Below, in pieces: positions 50,538 to 59,577 of a stretch of DNA of 64,000 nucleotides. The position numbers and the translations under genes are program-made. Source of the DNA: an uncultured Alphaproteobacteria bacterium (GTDB taxonomy: Bacteria; Pseudomonadota; Alphaproteobacteria; Rhizobiales; Aestuariivirgaceae); assembly GCA_945957365.1 (NCBI GenBank), contig CAMFKI010000015.1:1-64000 (forward strand). Direction: 5' to 3'. How positions within the stretch are numbered: position 1 is the stretch's first letter; each line of letters begins with the position of its first letter. The notes under the pieces were generated by a model. The model saw nothing but the letters and a program-made list of their open reading frames with translations. It did not search any database and had not been told where the DNA came from.

Positions 50538-51569
50538 TCAGGCGAGGAAGCCGCAGGGTCCCCACATCTCGCCCAACTCGACGTCGCGCGCGTAATTCGA
50601 CAGCGGCAGCCCGGAATTGCTGCAGACGGTGATCTCATTGAGATAGAGATCGCCCGACTCGCTCGGCAGAAGGTCGATGCGCAGCACCTCGTGGCCGCGC
50701 CCGATCGCCTCCGCCAAGGTGCGGGCACGTGCCTTCAGTTCGTCCGACAGCGCCAGCCCTTCCACCAGTCCCACGCTGGCGGGCTGGTTTGGCAGCAGGT
50801 TGAAGTCGGGGTCGTAAAGGCTGACCCGCGTACGATCGCTGCCGTCCATCTGCTTCTCGTCGACCGAGATGATGCCGGTGCGGCCGCGAAACACGTAATA
50901 CAGGAGCACCGCCGAGGGATTGCGTGCCGTCACCGCCTCCTCGATGAACACCGCGCGCTTGAACACATTGTACCACCATTCGCCGAGCGCCACGTTGTAG
51001 GGTTCCGAGAGCCAGGTGCCGGCATCGGCCTCATGCCTGGCGCGGGCGGCGGGAGCGAGCGGATAGCGGATGCGCTTGCACCGGCCGCAGCCGAGATTGG
51101 CCTTGAGATAATAGTCGCCTGCGGGCAGGGCGTCGTTGGCCGGCAGGCGCGCCACGTCGGATTGCCAGAGAATGCGCGGAACCTTGACCAGCGGGGCGGC
51201 GTCCGGCGTGCAGAACCATTCCGTCAGCAGCTTGTTCCCGCTCTGCGGAACGGGCAGCCATTCGAGCAGCTTCAGTGCGTTCAGCTTCTCCGAATAGAGC
51301 ATAGGGCTCAAGAGGTCGGGATAGCGCCCGGCCTTGCGGTGATACGCGATGAGGATGTTGCCGATGACGCCGTCGAGCCCCGCGCCATCATAGACCTCGA
51401 TTCCACGCAAGTGGCCGGGCCGGCGCAGGCCAGGGTCGCGCGGGCGATAGCGCCGGCGGATTTCGGTGGCGATCTCGCCAGCCATGCCGGGCACATTGCG
51501 GTAGTCGGTGGCGGGAGACGTGGCCATGGGACGTGCGGCGCTCGATTGATCGGTCGTTGCGTTGGTCAT
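50538..51569 (-). CDS. ATP-grasp protein, TupA-like
   Basis: 343 residues. The TupA-like ATP-grasp family joins amino acids or glutamate units to polysaccharides or teichuronopeptide. Features: YSEKLNALKLLEWLPVPQSG, NKLLTEWF, YYLKANLGCGRCKRIRYPLA, IISVDEKQMDGSDRTRVSLY, and VLRIDLLPSESGDLYLNEIT with the metal-binding Asp and Glu-x-Asn-type residues. Start ATG at 51569. It stands alone, without glycosyltransferases nearby. Confidence 0.7.
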   Translation of the reverse strand: MTNATTDQSSAARPMATSPATDYRNVPGMAGEIATEIRRRYRPRDPGLRRPGHLRGIEVYDGAGLDGVIGNILIAYHRKAGRYPDLLSPMLYSEKLNALKLLEWLPVPQSGNKLLTEWFCTPDAAPLVKVPRILWQSDVARLPANDALPAGDYYLKANLGCGRCKRIRYPLAPAARARHEADAGTWLSEPYNVALGEWWYNVFKRAVFIEEAVTARNPSAVLLYYVFRGRTGIISVDEKQMDGSDRTRVSLYDPDFNLLPNQPASVGLVEGLALSDELKARARTLAEAIGRGHEVLRIDLLPSESGDLYLNEITVCSNSGLPLSNYARDVELGEMWGPCGFLA

Positions 51570-51626
51570 TAGACGGTCATGGCGCGGGCCGAAGTCAAGT
51601 GGCGGAAACCGGCCCCTGAAACGGCG

Positions 51627-51650
51627 ACGCGCCCCGTTTCGGGGGCGCGT
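51627..51650. terminator. Hairpin downstream of the cspA-HTH pair
   Basis: ACGCGCCCC / GGGGCGCGT, a 9-bp perfect stem with a 6-base loop, between the HTH gene stop (51693, leftward) and the ATP-grasp start (51569). On the leftward strand a short GTTTC tract follows, so termination is plausible. Confidence 0.55.
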
Positions 51651-51692
51651 TGCGATGGTCGTCATGCTGAGATGGCGGCGCGAGCCTTGGGC

Positions 51693-51965
51693 TCAGCCGT
51701 TGCTCTTGAGACGGTAGAGATAGGGACGCGAAATCCCCAGCTGCCCAGCCAGCACCTCGGCCGACTTTCCGGACTTCAGTCCGGCAAGCACGGCCTTGCG
51801 CAGCTTTGCGACATCGGCGGTGCTGCGGCGGGCCACCTTGCGGGGCGCCTTCTTCGCTGCAGGCTTCCGGGCCTTCACCGACTTCACGGCGATGACCTTG
51901 GTCGTCTTCTTGCTGCGGGTTGCCGTTTTGGCGGCAACCTTCTTCTTCGCCTTCTTGGCCATCAA
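51693..51965 (-). CDS. Lysine-rich protein with C-terminal helix-turn-helix
   Basis: 90 residues. The first 50 are Lys/Ala/Arg-rich (AKKAKKKVAAKTATRSKK, RKPAAKKAPRKVARR), like H1-type tails; the last 40 form a compact HTH of resolvase/response type (KLRKAVLAGLKSGKSAEVL, GQLGISRPYLYRLKSNG). Such a nucleoid-like factor may bind DNA broadly and one site specifically, by inference. It begins 7 bp after the cold-shock gene, on the same transcript. Confidence 0.75.
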   Translation of the reverse strand: MMAKKAKKKVAAKTATRSKKTTKVIAVKSVKARKPAAKKAPRKVARRSTADVAKLRKAVLAGLKSGKSAEVLAGQLGISRPYLYRLKSNG

Positions 51966-51972
51966 TGCGCGC

Positions 51973-52182
51973 TCAGAGAGCGCGCAGCTGATCTGCCGAC
52001 TGCTTGCCGGAACGGCGGTCGGTCACCAGCTCGAAGGAAACCGCCTGGTTTTCCTTGAGCGAACGCAGACCGGCGCGTTCCACGGCGCTGATGTGAACGA
52101 ACACGTCCTTCGAACCGTCATCCGGCGCGATGAAGCCGTAGCCCTTGGTCTCGTTGAACCACTTTACCTTGCCTGTAGCCAA
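51973..52182 (-). CDS. Cold-shock protein, CspA family
   Basis: 69 residues, one cold-shock domain: [37 protein letters not shown] and [14 protein letters not shown], with the RNP1 and RNP2 aromatics in place. RNA chaperone in stress or cold. The 305-bp region upstream probably contains its leader, a common site of temperature control. Heads the two-gene unit with the lysine-rich HTH protein. Confidence 0.92.
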   Translation of the reverse strand: MATGKVKWFNETKGYGFIAPDDGSKDVFVHISAVERAGLRSLKENQAVSFELVTDRRSGKQSADQLRAL

Positions 52183-52487
52183 AATATGTTCTCGCTTTCA
52201 TAGTAGTCAGTGTCCCGAAACGTTCGGGCCCCGCGGCCCGGATAAAAGCAGTCTTGGGTAAAGAAAGTCAATGCTTACCTGAGGGAGCGGGGTCCGGGGG
52301 CCCTCGGCGACCCCTTCCGGGCAGCCGCACCGCCGCACCCCATTCGCGGGATCCCGCGACCGTACGTTGAGACCAGGCACGTGGCCTCGCCCCCGCGGCG
52401 GTGCGAGTCAGCCCAGATTGAGCGCAAAAACGGTGACGGTGCGGCGCCGTTCAAGTAGGTTGTGGCCAGCAACGAAGGGGGAGACAC
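52183..52487. other. Intergenic region between divergent cspA and DUF2092 genes
   Basis: 305 bp. It should carry the cspA promoter and leader (leftward) and a promoter for the DUF2092 gene (rightward; GGGGGAGA near 52477). A mid part, 52290-52400, is very GC-rich. No RNA gene or other ORF is supported. Confidence 0.5.
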
Positions 52488-53240
52488 ATGGGCAATCATC
52501 TCACGCTGGGCCGCAGGGCCTTTGGCGGCCTGCTGGCCGGATTGGCCTTAACCGCCGTCAGCCGCGTGCCGGAGGCCTTGGCTGCGGCACCCGATGGCGC
52601 CGGCGCCGTCGAGGACATGCTCTCCGCCCTGACGGCCTCGCGCGCCCTGTCGTTCACTGCCGAATCGAGTTTCGGCGCCTCGGTCTCGAAGGACCGGCTC
52701 CGTACCCTCGGCAACCGCGCCAGCGTCGTGTTCCAGCGGCCAGACAGCCTGTTCATCGTGTTCGGCGGGGGCGGCCAGCCCGATGTCCAGATGCTGATTT
52801 CGGGTGGCGAGGCGACACTGTTACGCCTGTCGCTGGCTTCCAAGACGGTGTTGAAACTGGCGCCGGAAAACGGCCCGGCCTTCGCGGTGCCCGGTCTGTT
52901 CATCCCCTTCCTCGGCCTGCTGAGCGAGACGGCCGGAGCGGAGTTCTTCGGCGACATTTCTTCGGTGACGGCGCTGGCGCAGGGTGCGCCCGACCAGCCG
53001 GAGACCACGACGCTCGCCGCCGTCATGGCCAGCCGCTTCACCGGCGAAGTCTGGGTCAACAAGAGCACCAGCCTCCCGGTTCGCACCACCGGCACGTGGT
53101 TCGGCGCCAAGGGCGACGTGGCCGCCAGCGCCGCGGTCAATTTCACCGGCTGGTCCACCGAACCGCCCGTGGCCGGGGCCTTCGCGGTCAAGGGGCTTGC
53201 CGAAGCCAAGACGGTCGAACTGGATGGCCTCGGCCTCTGA
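52488..53240 (+). CDS. Exported protein, DUF2092 family
   Basis: 250 residues. Tat-like N-terminus (LGRRAFGGLLAGLALTAVS). The rest resembles DUF2092/LolA-like beta-barrel proteins: VVFQRPDSLFIVFGGGGQPD, LISGGEATLLRLSLASKTV, FFGDISSVTALAQGAPDQ, PETTTLAAVMASRF and FTGEVWVNKSTSLPVRTT. The fold suggests a lipid-related periplasmic carrier, but the function is unknown. Confidence 0.75.
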   Translation: MGNHLTLGRRAFGGLLAGLALTAVSRVPEALAAAPDGAGAVEDMLSALTASRALSFTAESSFGASVSKDRLRTLGNRASVVFQRPDSLFIVFGGGGQPDVQMLISGGEATLLRLSLASKTVLKLAPENGPAFAVPGLFIPFLGLLSETAGAEFFGDISSVTALAQGAPDQPETTTLAAVMASRFTGEVWVNKSTSLPVRTTGTWFGAKGDVAASAAVNFTGWSTEPPVAGAFAVKGLAEAKTVELDGLGL

Positions 53241-53391
53241 GGCGGGCAGCGGCGCGGCGGCTCCGGCCACCGCGCCCGAATTGCCGTCCTCAGCGTGCAG
53301 AATGCGTATTTTCGCCAGCTATCCAGGGTTCCCGAACCACTGTATCCCCAGCGAACGATTGTAGACGTCCGCTTCGAGGGAGTTTCCGGAG

Positions 53392-55599
53392 ATGATCAAG
53401 ACGCTTCGCACCGCCGTCGCGGCGGCGGCCGTGCTGGCTGCTGCAGGCTGCAACATGGCGCTGGCCGCGAATTTCGTGGAGCCGCCCACCTTCACCAGTT
53501 CCAACGGCGAGCTCAGCCTGCTGATGGTCGCCAAGGCCAGCCCCGTATCGGCCATCGCTTTCAAGCCACCGGGTGCCAACCGCGCCATCAACCCCACCGG
53601 CTGGGTATACGAGATCTGCTACCGTTCCGCGTCGGTCAATGACCGCTGCCTCACCGGTGCTGGCACCTCTTCCGAATTCGGCGGCGTGCGGCTGGCGCTG
53701 CAGCCCGGCGACAAGCTGAAGATCAGGCTCGTCAACAAGCTGCCCCCGCAGGACCCCAACAAGGTCATGCACTACTGGAACAGTGCCGACGCGACACCGG
53801 TCATGGACCCGGACGGCGAGAACCTGCCGCTGAGCCCCACCAATCTCCATACCCACGGCCTCGTCGTCCAGGCGCGCGGCGCCACGCTGTCCGATCCGAC
53901 CTGGGGCGACGACATCTACGTCACCCTCTACAATCCCGCCAACGGCATGCCGATGGGCCAGGGCATGGATCATGGCGCGGTGGTGACCTCGGGCGTGCTC
54001 GACTACGTGATCAACGTGCCGGCCAACGAGCCCTCGGGGGCCGACTGGTTCCACCCCCATGTCCACGGCGTCACCTCCGACAGCCTGGCGATGGGCCTCT
54101 CCGGCATCATCAGCATCGGCAAGGCCGCTTCCTATGCCGGCGACGGCAAGACCGGCTTTCCTGAATCGCAGGTGCGTCACCTGATCCTCAAGGACATGCA
54201 GGTGCTGGCCGCCGGCACGATCGGCTTCCAGCAAGGCCTGAATTCCTATCCCTTCAGCGTCAACAACGGCGATGTGCTGGATGACCAGCAGGACCCGCAG
54301 TTCTGCGCGCAATATCCCTCCACCCCGGGCGAGACGCGCCAGGGCAGCTGCCCCGGCGCCAACAACACGGGGATCGGCGGCAACAATTACACCAACGGCA
54401 ATTGGTACTTCCCGGTCAGCGGCGTGGTCTATCCGACCATCGCGCTCACCAAGCCCAAGGGCGAGCTGTGGCGCATCACCAATGCCAGCGCCAGCGCCAG
54501 CTACCGGCTGGAGCTCGACGCCAAGGCCGGCACCTATCCGATGCTGATGCAGCTCGTGTCGCTCGACGGCATCAGCGTCTACCTGCCGCCCGGAACCTCG
54601 CAGTCGGACAAGGCGAAGCTCGTTGGCGCGCGGGCCACCGTCGTGCCGTGCCCCGGCAAGGTTCCGACCGGATTCCCGGAACCGATCTGCATCAAGGACA
54701 TGGTCATGCTGCCGGGCTCGCGCACCGAGGTGTGGGTGACCTATCGTGACGCTGCGGGCAACATCGCGAAGCCCCCGGCCGGCGCGTCCGCCACGCTGCG
54801 CTCGGTCGGCATCACCACGGGCGATCCCGGTGTGGGTGACCCGTGGCCGGCCATCGATCTCGCGCCGGTGACCTTCGCCAACACCTACACGGACTCCTCG
54901 CTGGTGGCGCTGCTGCTGGCGGGCGATGCGCGCGCCGCCAACGCGCCGCAGGGCATCTTCGCGGCCAGGGTTCCCTATGCCACGGCGGCCAACCTGCCGC
55001 CCGGCTGTGCGGCCCTCGCACCCGGCCACCGCCGCCGCATCTTCTTCGGCCTCGTCGATCCCACCAATCCCAACATCTTCGGGCTGGGCTACGAGGAACT
55101 GGATCAACATGGCGTCGTCGTGCCGGGGACCTTCCAGCCGGTCTCGGCCTTCGATCCGATGAATCCGTTCATCTGCCTGCCGCTCGGCCCCGGCCAGAAG
55201 CCGGTGCACGAGACGTGGGAGCTGGTGAACCTCGCCACCGAGAACCACAATTTCCACATCCACCAGACCAAGTTCCGCACCGTCGATCCGACCCGGGGCC
55301 CGGGCTCGCCCCTGTCCCCGACGCTCGACCAGACCGCCGGCGCGGGCGTCATGGAAGACGAGATGACGCTGCAGATCGCGCAGCCAATTCCGGCCTATGC
55401 CAACACCATCGCCAACAACCAGAATGGTTACTGCACCGTGGCGCAGTGGCGCTCCGGCGTCTGCGTCAACAAGCCGGCGGTGGTCGACATTCCCTTCGCC
55501 GAAACCGGCGAGTTCGTCTACCACTGCCACATCCTCGAGCATGAGGATGCCGGCATGATGGCGAAGATCCAGGTGGTGCCGGCGCCAGCCTCTCCCTGA
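53392..55599 (+). CDS. Multicopper oxidase
   Basis: 735 residues, exported (signal MIKTLRTAVAAAAVLAAAGC, where the Cys could even be a lipobox). Four copper-ligand motifs are present: LHTHGL, DWFHPHVHG, ENHNFHIHQTKF and VYHCHILEHEDAGM, so the type 1 and trinuclear sites are complete. Three cupredoxin domains, with long insertions that make it longer than the usual 450-600 residues. It could oxidise metals (Mn, Cu, Fe) or phenols. A promoter-like gap of 150 bp separates it from the DUF2092 gene. Confidence 0.9.
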   Translation: MIKTLRTAVAAAAVLAAAGCNMALAANFVEPPTFTSSNGELSLLMVAKASPVSAIAFKPPGANRAINPTGWVYEICYRSASVNDRCLTGAGTSSEFGGVRLALQPGDKLKIRLVNKLPPQDPNKVMHYWNSADATPVMDPDGENLPLSPTNLHTHGLVVQARGATLSDPTWGDDIYVTLYNPANGMPMGQGMDHGAVVTSGVLDYVINVPANEPSGADWFHPHVHGVTSDSLAMGLSGIISIGKAASYAGDGKTGFPESQVRHLILKDMQVLAAGTIGFQQGLNSYPFSVNNGDVLDDQQDPQFCAQYPSTPGETRQGSCPGANNTGIGGNNYTNGNWYFPVSGVVYPTIALTKPKGELWRITNASASASYRLELDAKAGTYPMLMQLVSLDGISVYLPPGTSQSDKAKLVGARATVVPCPGKVPTGFPEPICIKDMVMLPGSRTEVWVTYRDAAGNIAKPPAGASATLRSVGITTGDPGVGDPWPAIDLAPVTFANTYTDSSLVALLLAGDARAANAPQGIFAARVPYATAANLPPGCAALAPGHRRRIFFGLVDPTNPNIFGLGYEELDQHGVVVPGTFQPVSAFDPMNPFICLPLGPGQKPVHETWELVNLATENHNFHIHQTKFRTVDPTRGPGSPLSPTLDQTAGAGVMEDEMTLQIAQPIPAYANTIANNQNGYCTVAQWRSGVCVNKPAVVDIPFAETGEFVYHCHILEHEDAGMMAKIQVVPAPASP

Positions 55600-55623
55600 G
55601 GCAGCCGCTCGAACGCAAATGAC

Positions 55624-55649
55624 AATGGCCGGGCGATTGCCCGGCCATT
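55624..55649. terminator. Bidirectional terminator
   Basis: AATGGCCGGGC / GCCCGGCCATT around GATT, an 11-bp perfect stem followed by TTT. It lies between converging multicopper oxidase and gspD genes. Confidence 0.85.
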
Positions 55650-55666
55650 TTCGTTTCGCCATCGGG

Positions 55667-57880
55667 TCAGTTGAAGTTGAGGTTCTTCATCTTGTCGCGC
55701 AGGTCCTGCGACTCGCGCGCGGCGTCCTCGCCGTTGTGGATGATCTTGGGCGTGATGAAGACGATGAGTTCGGTGCGCTGCGCGTTGTTGTCGGTGGTGC
55801 CGATCAGCTTGCCGAGCAGCGGCACCTTGTCGGCACCGGGAACGGTGTCGCGGGTGCGGTCCTCGATGCCAGAGATCAGCCCGCCGAGCAGCACCGTCTG
55901 CTGGTCGTTGACCGACACCTTGGAGGTGACCGAGCGCTGGGTGAAGGTCGGGTTGCCGCCGGCCGTGGTCTTGTCGTTCGGCTGCATGGCGGAGAGTTCC
56001 TGGCCGAGCTCGATGGTGACGACGCCGCTGGCGCTCACCCGCGGGCGCACCTTCAGGATCACGCCGGTGTCACGGTACTCGAACGAGTTGACGAAGTTGC
56101 CGCCGTCGGTCACCGCGGTCTGGCTCTGGATCGGCACCTGGTCGCCGACCTTGATCGTCGCGGTCTCGTTCTCCATCACCAGGATCGAGGGCGAGGATAC
56201 GATGCGGACGTTGGTGATGCCCGACAGCGCGTCGATGACGACCTTGGGGTTGGTGATGCCGCCCCACAGGAAGTTCATGCCGGGAAACTGCGGGCTGATC
56301 ACCGGGCCGGTTGCTGCCGGCTTGCTGCCGGCGAGCGCGATGGAGAAGTTGTTGCTTTCGAAATAGGCCTGGACGCCGTAGCGCAGCTGGTTGTTGAGCG
56401 TGACCTCGGCGATCATCGTGTTGATCAGCACCTGGGTCGACGGCGCATCCATCTGGCGCAGTGTCGCGAGGATCTTGCGATAGTCCTTGGGCGTGGCGCT
56501 GATGACGATTGTATTGTTCGTCGGATTGGGCGTGATGCGGATCGTCGACGAGCCGCCCCCGCCGGAGGCGAAGCCGCCATAGCCGCCGCCGGACCCGCTG
56601 CCGCCACCCTGCAGGCCCGATTGGCCGGCATTGGCGAGGCCCCCCGCGCCCGTGCCGGAATTCGACGTGCTTCCGGTCTGCAGGTCGGACTTGCCTTGCT
56701 GCTCGGCCGAACCCTGCGGATCGGGTTGCGGCTGTTCCTGGCCGCCCGTGTCGTTGGCGACCGAGACGTCCATCGACTGGTGGTCGGGCGCCACCTCGCC
56801 GGTGGTGCCGGCGCCGCCGCTGCCCGAGCCGAAGGTGGCATTGAGGATGCGCGCCAGCTCCACGGCGTTGCCGTTCTGCACGGCATAGACGTAGTAGTTC
56901 GGTGAATCGACGCTTTCCTGGTCGAGGCGGCGGATCCAGTTCATCGCGGTGTTCACCTTGGCGCGGGTGCGGGCGATGACGATCAGGCTGTTGATGCTGG
57001 GGACGGGGATCACCTTCAGCGCATTGGGGCCCGAAGCCGCGCCGTCTTCCGCGAAGACCTGCTCGACCTTCGCCGCCACATCCTCGGCGCGGGCATTCTC
57101 GAGGCGGGCGAGGCCGGAGGTCTGGTTGCGCATCCAGTCGACGTCGAAGGACAGGATGACGTCGACGAGCTGGCGGCGCTCCTCGGAGGGACCCCGGATG
57201 AGGATCATGTTGCCGACCTTCGAGGCCCGCACCGAGCCCGAGCGCGCGATGAAGCCGTCGAGCAGTTCCATCACGCTCGCCGGGCTCACGTAGCGCAGCG
57301 GGATGGCGTTGACGCCATAGCCGGGCGAGACGTTCTTGCCGAGGTCGGCCGTGCCCATCTCGCCGTCGAGCACCTCCTGCAGCGCGACGATCTTGAAGTT
57401 GCCGTCCGACTGGATCAGCGCCGCACCGGCGAGGCGCAGCGAGGCTTCATAGGCGCTGAGCAGTTCGCGACCTGTGAGAGAACGATTGCTGACCAGCGTC
57501 ACGGTACCCTGAACGCGCGGATCGATGGTGTAGTTGTAGCCCAGAGTCTCGCCGAGGATCAGCTTGGCGGATTCGGCGAGGTTGGCCTGGTCGACGTTGA
57601 CGGTGAAGTTGCCGTCATCGAGCTGGCCGACGCCGGCCGGCGGATCGCCGCTGCCGCCGTCGGCGAAGTCGGCGGCGCTCATGCCGGGGATCAGCTCGTA
57701 GTGGCCGGCCGGGTTCTTGACCTTCACCGGCCCGTCGTTGCGGTTGGTGATCCTCTGCGGCGTCTTGGCGGTGAGGTCGACCTGGCTCGTGCTGTCGAGC
57801 ATGGAGGAGGGCGTGTTGCAGCCCGCAAGCATCAGGGCGGCCAGGCACGTGAGCATCGGCCGCACCGGCCGGAAATGCAT
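55667..57880 (-). CDS. gspD: Type II secretion secretin GspD
   Basis: 737 residues. Outer-membrane pore of type II secretion. Lipobox LAALMLAGCN puts a lipid on Cys21. N0 domain about 95-165 (NFTVNVDQANLAESAKLILG), N1-N3 domains follow (YVSPASVMELLDGFIARS, SGLARLENARAEDV, YYVYAVQNGNAVELARIL), a Gly/Ser/Gln-rich insert inside N3, then the secretin domain with VRIVSSPSILVMENETATI, VSVNDQQTVLLGGLI, and KVPLLGKLIG. Other gsp genes are not within the window; the neighbours do not belong to the system. Confidence 0.92.
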   Translation of the reverse strand: MHFRPVRPMLTCLAALMLAGCNTPSSMLDSTSQVDLTAKTPQRITNRNDGPVKVKNPAGHYELIPGMSAADFADGGSGDPPAGVGQLDDGNFTVNVDQANLAESAKLILGETLGYNYTIDPRVQGTVTLVSNRSLTGRELLSAYEASLRLAGAALIQSDGNFKIVALQEVLDGEMGTADLGKNVSPGYGVNAIPLRYVSPASVMELLDGFIARSGSVRASKVGNMILIRGPSEERRQLVDVILSFDVDWMRNQTSGLARLENARAEDVAAKVEQVFAEDGAASGPNALKVIPVPSINSLIVIARTRAKVNTAMNWIRRLDQESVDSPNYYVYAVQNGNAVELARILNATFGSGSGGAGTTGEVAPDHQSMDVSVANDTGGQEQPQPDPQGSAEQQGKSDLQTGSTSNSGTGAGGLANAGQSGLQGGGSGSGGGYGGFASGGGGSSTIRITPNPTNNTIVISATPKDYRKILATLRQMDAPSTQVLINTMIAEVTLNNQLRYGVQAYFESNNFSIALAGSKPAATGPVISPQFPGMNFLWGGITNPKVVIDALSGITNVRIVSSPSILVMENETATIKVGDQVPIQSQTAVTDGGNFVNSFEYRDTGVILKVRPRVSASGVVTIELGQELSAMQPNDKTTAGGNPTFTQRSVTSKVSVNDQQTVLLGGLISGIEDRTRDTVPGADKVPLLGKLIGTTDNNAQRTELIVFITPKIIHNGEDAARESQDLRDKMKNLNFN

Positions 57881-57963
57881 TCCGGCCCATCCTTTGCGGT
57901 GAACCGCCGATGAGACCATACCCTACGCGATCCTAGTGCGCGTGCCGACGGATTCAGGCACCG

Positions 57964-58010
57964 TTAACCTTTTAGTAACTGCCCTCTCACGGATGATTCG
58001 AGAAGGTTAA
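57964..58010. promoter_or_regulatory. Inverted repeat TTAACCTT...AAGGTTAA upstream of gspD
   Basis: TTAACCTT (57964-57971) and AAGGTTAA (58003-58010), a perfect 8-bp inverted repeat spaced by 31 bp in an AT-rich patch 84-130 bp before the gspD start. It may be an operator or a chance pair. Confidence 0.35.
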
Positions 58011-58158
58011 AAAACCCTGAATTTAGATGGGTGTGGGTAACTACCCGCAGTTTTTGCGGCGTTGTGGCGAATGGTGCCCGGATGCCCCGTTTCGGGCGTC
58101 GGCACTCGCCCTCAGGTCGCAGGGCGTCCGTGTCCGGTCCTGACGCAGGGAAAGCCGT

Positions 58159-59577
58159 TCACCAGACCCAGAACAGCAGGTACCACGCGCCCAGCGTCGA
58201 GGCGCAGGCCGGAACGAGCGCCGCGAGTGCCAGCAGCCGCCGCAGCACGTCCGGCGCATAGAGGCCGGCGATGCGCCAGCCGAGCCACAGGGCCCACAGC
58301 GCCGAGCCGCCCAGCATCGCCACGCGCAGCTCCGCGATCCAGCCCATGTGGAAGCCGTCCTGGGCGAGCAGCGTGACGGTCAGCGCCGACAAGCCGAGGA
58401 ACACGCCGGCCCCTGCCAGCGGGATCAGCGACTGGGCGAAATGATGGAAGCGCTTCACCGACCAGCCGGAGACGAAAGCCGCCGCCGCAAGGGAGGCGGA
58501 GACGATGGCGCCGTTCACCAGCGCGAAGACGAAGATGAAGCCGAGCAGCAGGACGCCGTCGAGCAGCGTCAGCACGTCGTTTTGTGCGGGATAGTCGGTG
58601 AGGATCCACCACGGCAGCGTGACCTGCAGCAGGCCCTGCAGGCCGTGCTCCACGAGGAAGCCGGCCGAGGCGATCTTGGCCCTGACCAGCCAGGGACTGG
58701 CGCTCCACAGGAAGGCGCCGACGGCGATGCCGAGGAGGCCGAAGACGATGAGCACGGTTTCCCACGGCTTGGCCTTCAGCCCCGCCACGTTGACGATGTC
58801 GTGGTTGGGCGAGCGCAGCGCGAGCCTGACCGCGCCGCCGCGGAAGCCCGAGCAGTTGGCGCACATGTGGCAATTGCTGTTCGACGTCATGGTGCGGATC
58901 GGCACCAGCGGCGCGCAGTGCACCGGCTGGAACTTGCCGCCGGGCGGCAGCCGGTAGGCGTTCCACTGCTCGGTGTCGACGGCGAAATGCAGCGGCGCCA
59001 GCTTGGCCAGCACGCGGAACACGCCGTTCACCGGACACAGGAAGCGGCACCAGACGCGCTTGTTGTCGCCCCACATGAGGCCTGCCACGATGGCGGCGGC
59101 GGTCGATCCGCCGAGGATCAGCAGCACCGGTCCCGGATATTGGTAGACGCTCACCATCTGGCCGTAGATCGTGGTCAGCGCGAAGGCGACGAAGGGCCAG
59201 CCGCCCCAGCGCACCCAGCGCGGAATGGCGCGCTTCAGGCCGTGCCGGCTCGCCACTTCCGTCAGCGTGCCTTCCGGGCACATGAAGCCGCACCAGACGC
59301 GGCCCACCAGCACCATCGACACCAGCACGAAGGGCCACCAGATGCCCCAGAACACGAACTGCGCGAACAGCGTCATGTTGTTCCACACGTGGTCCGCCTG
59401 CGCGGGCAGCGGCAGCAGCACGGGCACGATGATCAGCACGGCATAGACGGCGACCAGCACCCACTGCAGCCGGGCGATGGCGGTGCGGTGGCGCAGCAGC
59501 ATGTCGCCCACTGCCGCCACCCGCGCATCGACCCCGCCGGGCGCGCGCCGCGGCGGGGTTGAGATGAGCGTGGCCAT
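58159..59577 (-). CDS. ftrD: FtrD-type membrane iron-sulfur protein of the ferrous iron importer
   Basis: 472 residues, polytopic. Two CxxxCP sites (RVWCGFMCPEGTLTE and RVWCRFLCPVNGVFR) and a CHMCANC motif show a NapH/CcoG-like iron-sulfur core; about ten membrane segments follow. In the FtrABCD system it is thought to accept electrons from the ferroxidation of Fe2+ for passage through FtrC. It overlaps the ftrC stop, so the genes are one operon. Assignment is from gene order and motif. Confidence 0.8.
   Translation of the reverse strand: MATLISTPPRRAPGGVDARVAAVGDMLLRHRTAIARLQWVLVAVYAVLIIVPVLLPLPAQADHVWNNMTLFAQFVFWGIWWPFVLVSMVLVGRVWCGFMCPEGTLTEVASRHGLKRAIPRWVRWGGWPFVAFALTTIYGQMVSVYQYPGPVLLILGGSTAAAIVAGLMWGDNKRVWCRFLCPVNGVFRVLAKLAPLHFAVDTEQWNAYRLPPGGKFQPVHCAPLVPIRTMTSNSNCHMCANCSGFRGGAVRLALRSPNHDIVNVAGLKAKPWETVLIVFGLLGIAVGAFLWSASPWLVRAKIASAGFLVEHGLQGLLQVTLPWWILTDYPAQNDVLTLLDGVLLLGFIFVFALVNGAIVSASLAAAAFVSGWSVKRFHHFAQSLIPLAGAGVFLGLSALTVTLLAQDGFHMGWIAELRVAMLGGSALWALWLGWRIAGLYAPDVLRRLLALAALVPACASTLGAWYLLFWVW

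Noticed and set aside
53290..55662. 790-codon open frame antisense to the multicopper oxidase
   Set aside because: Composition of a shadow frame (runs of Arg, His, Gly, Val without motifs); the oxidase is certain.
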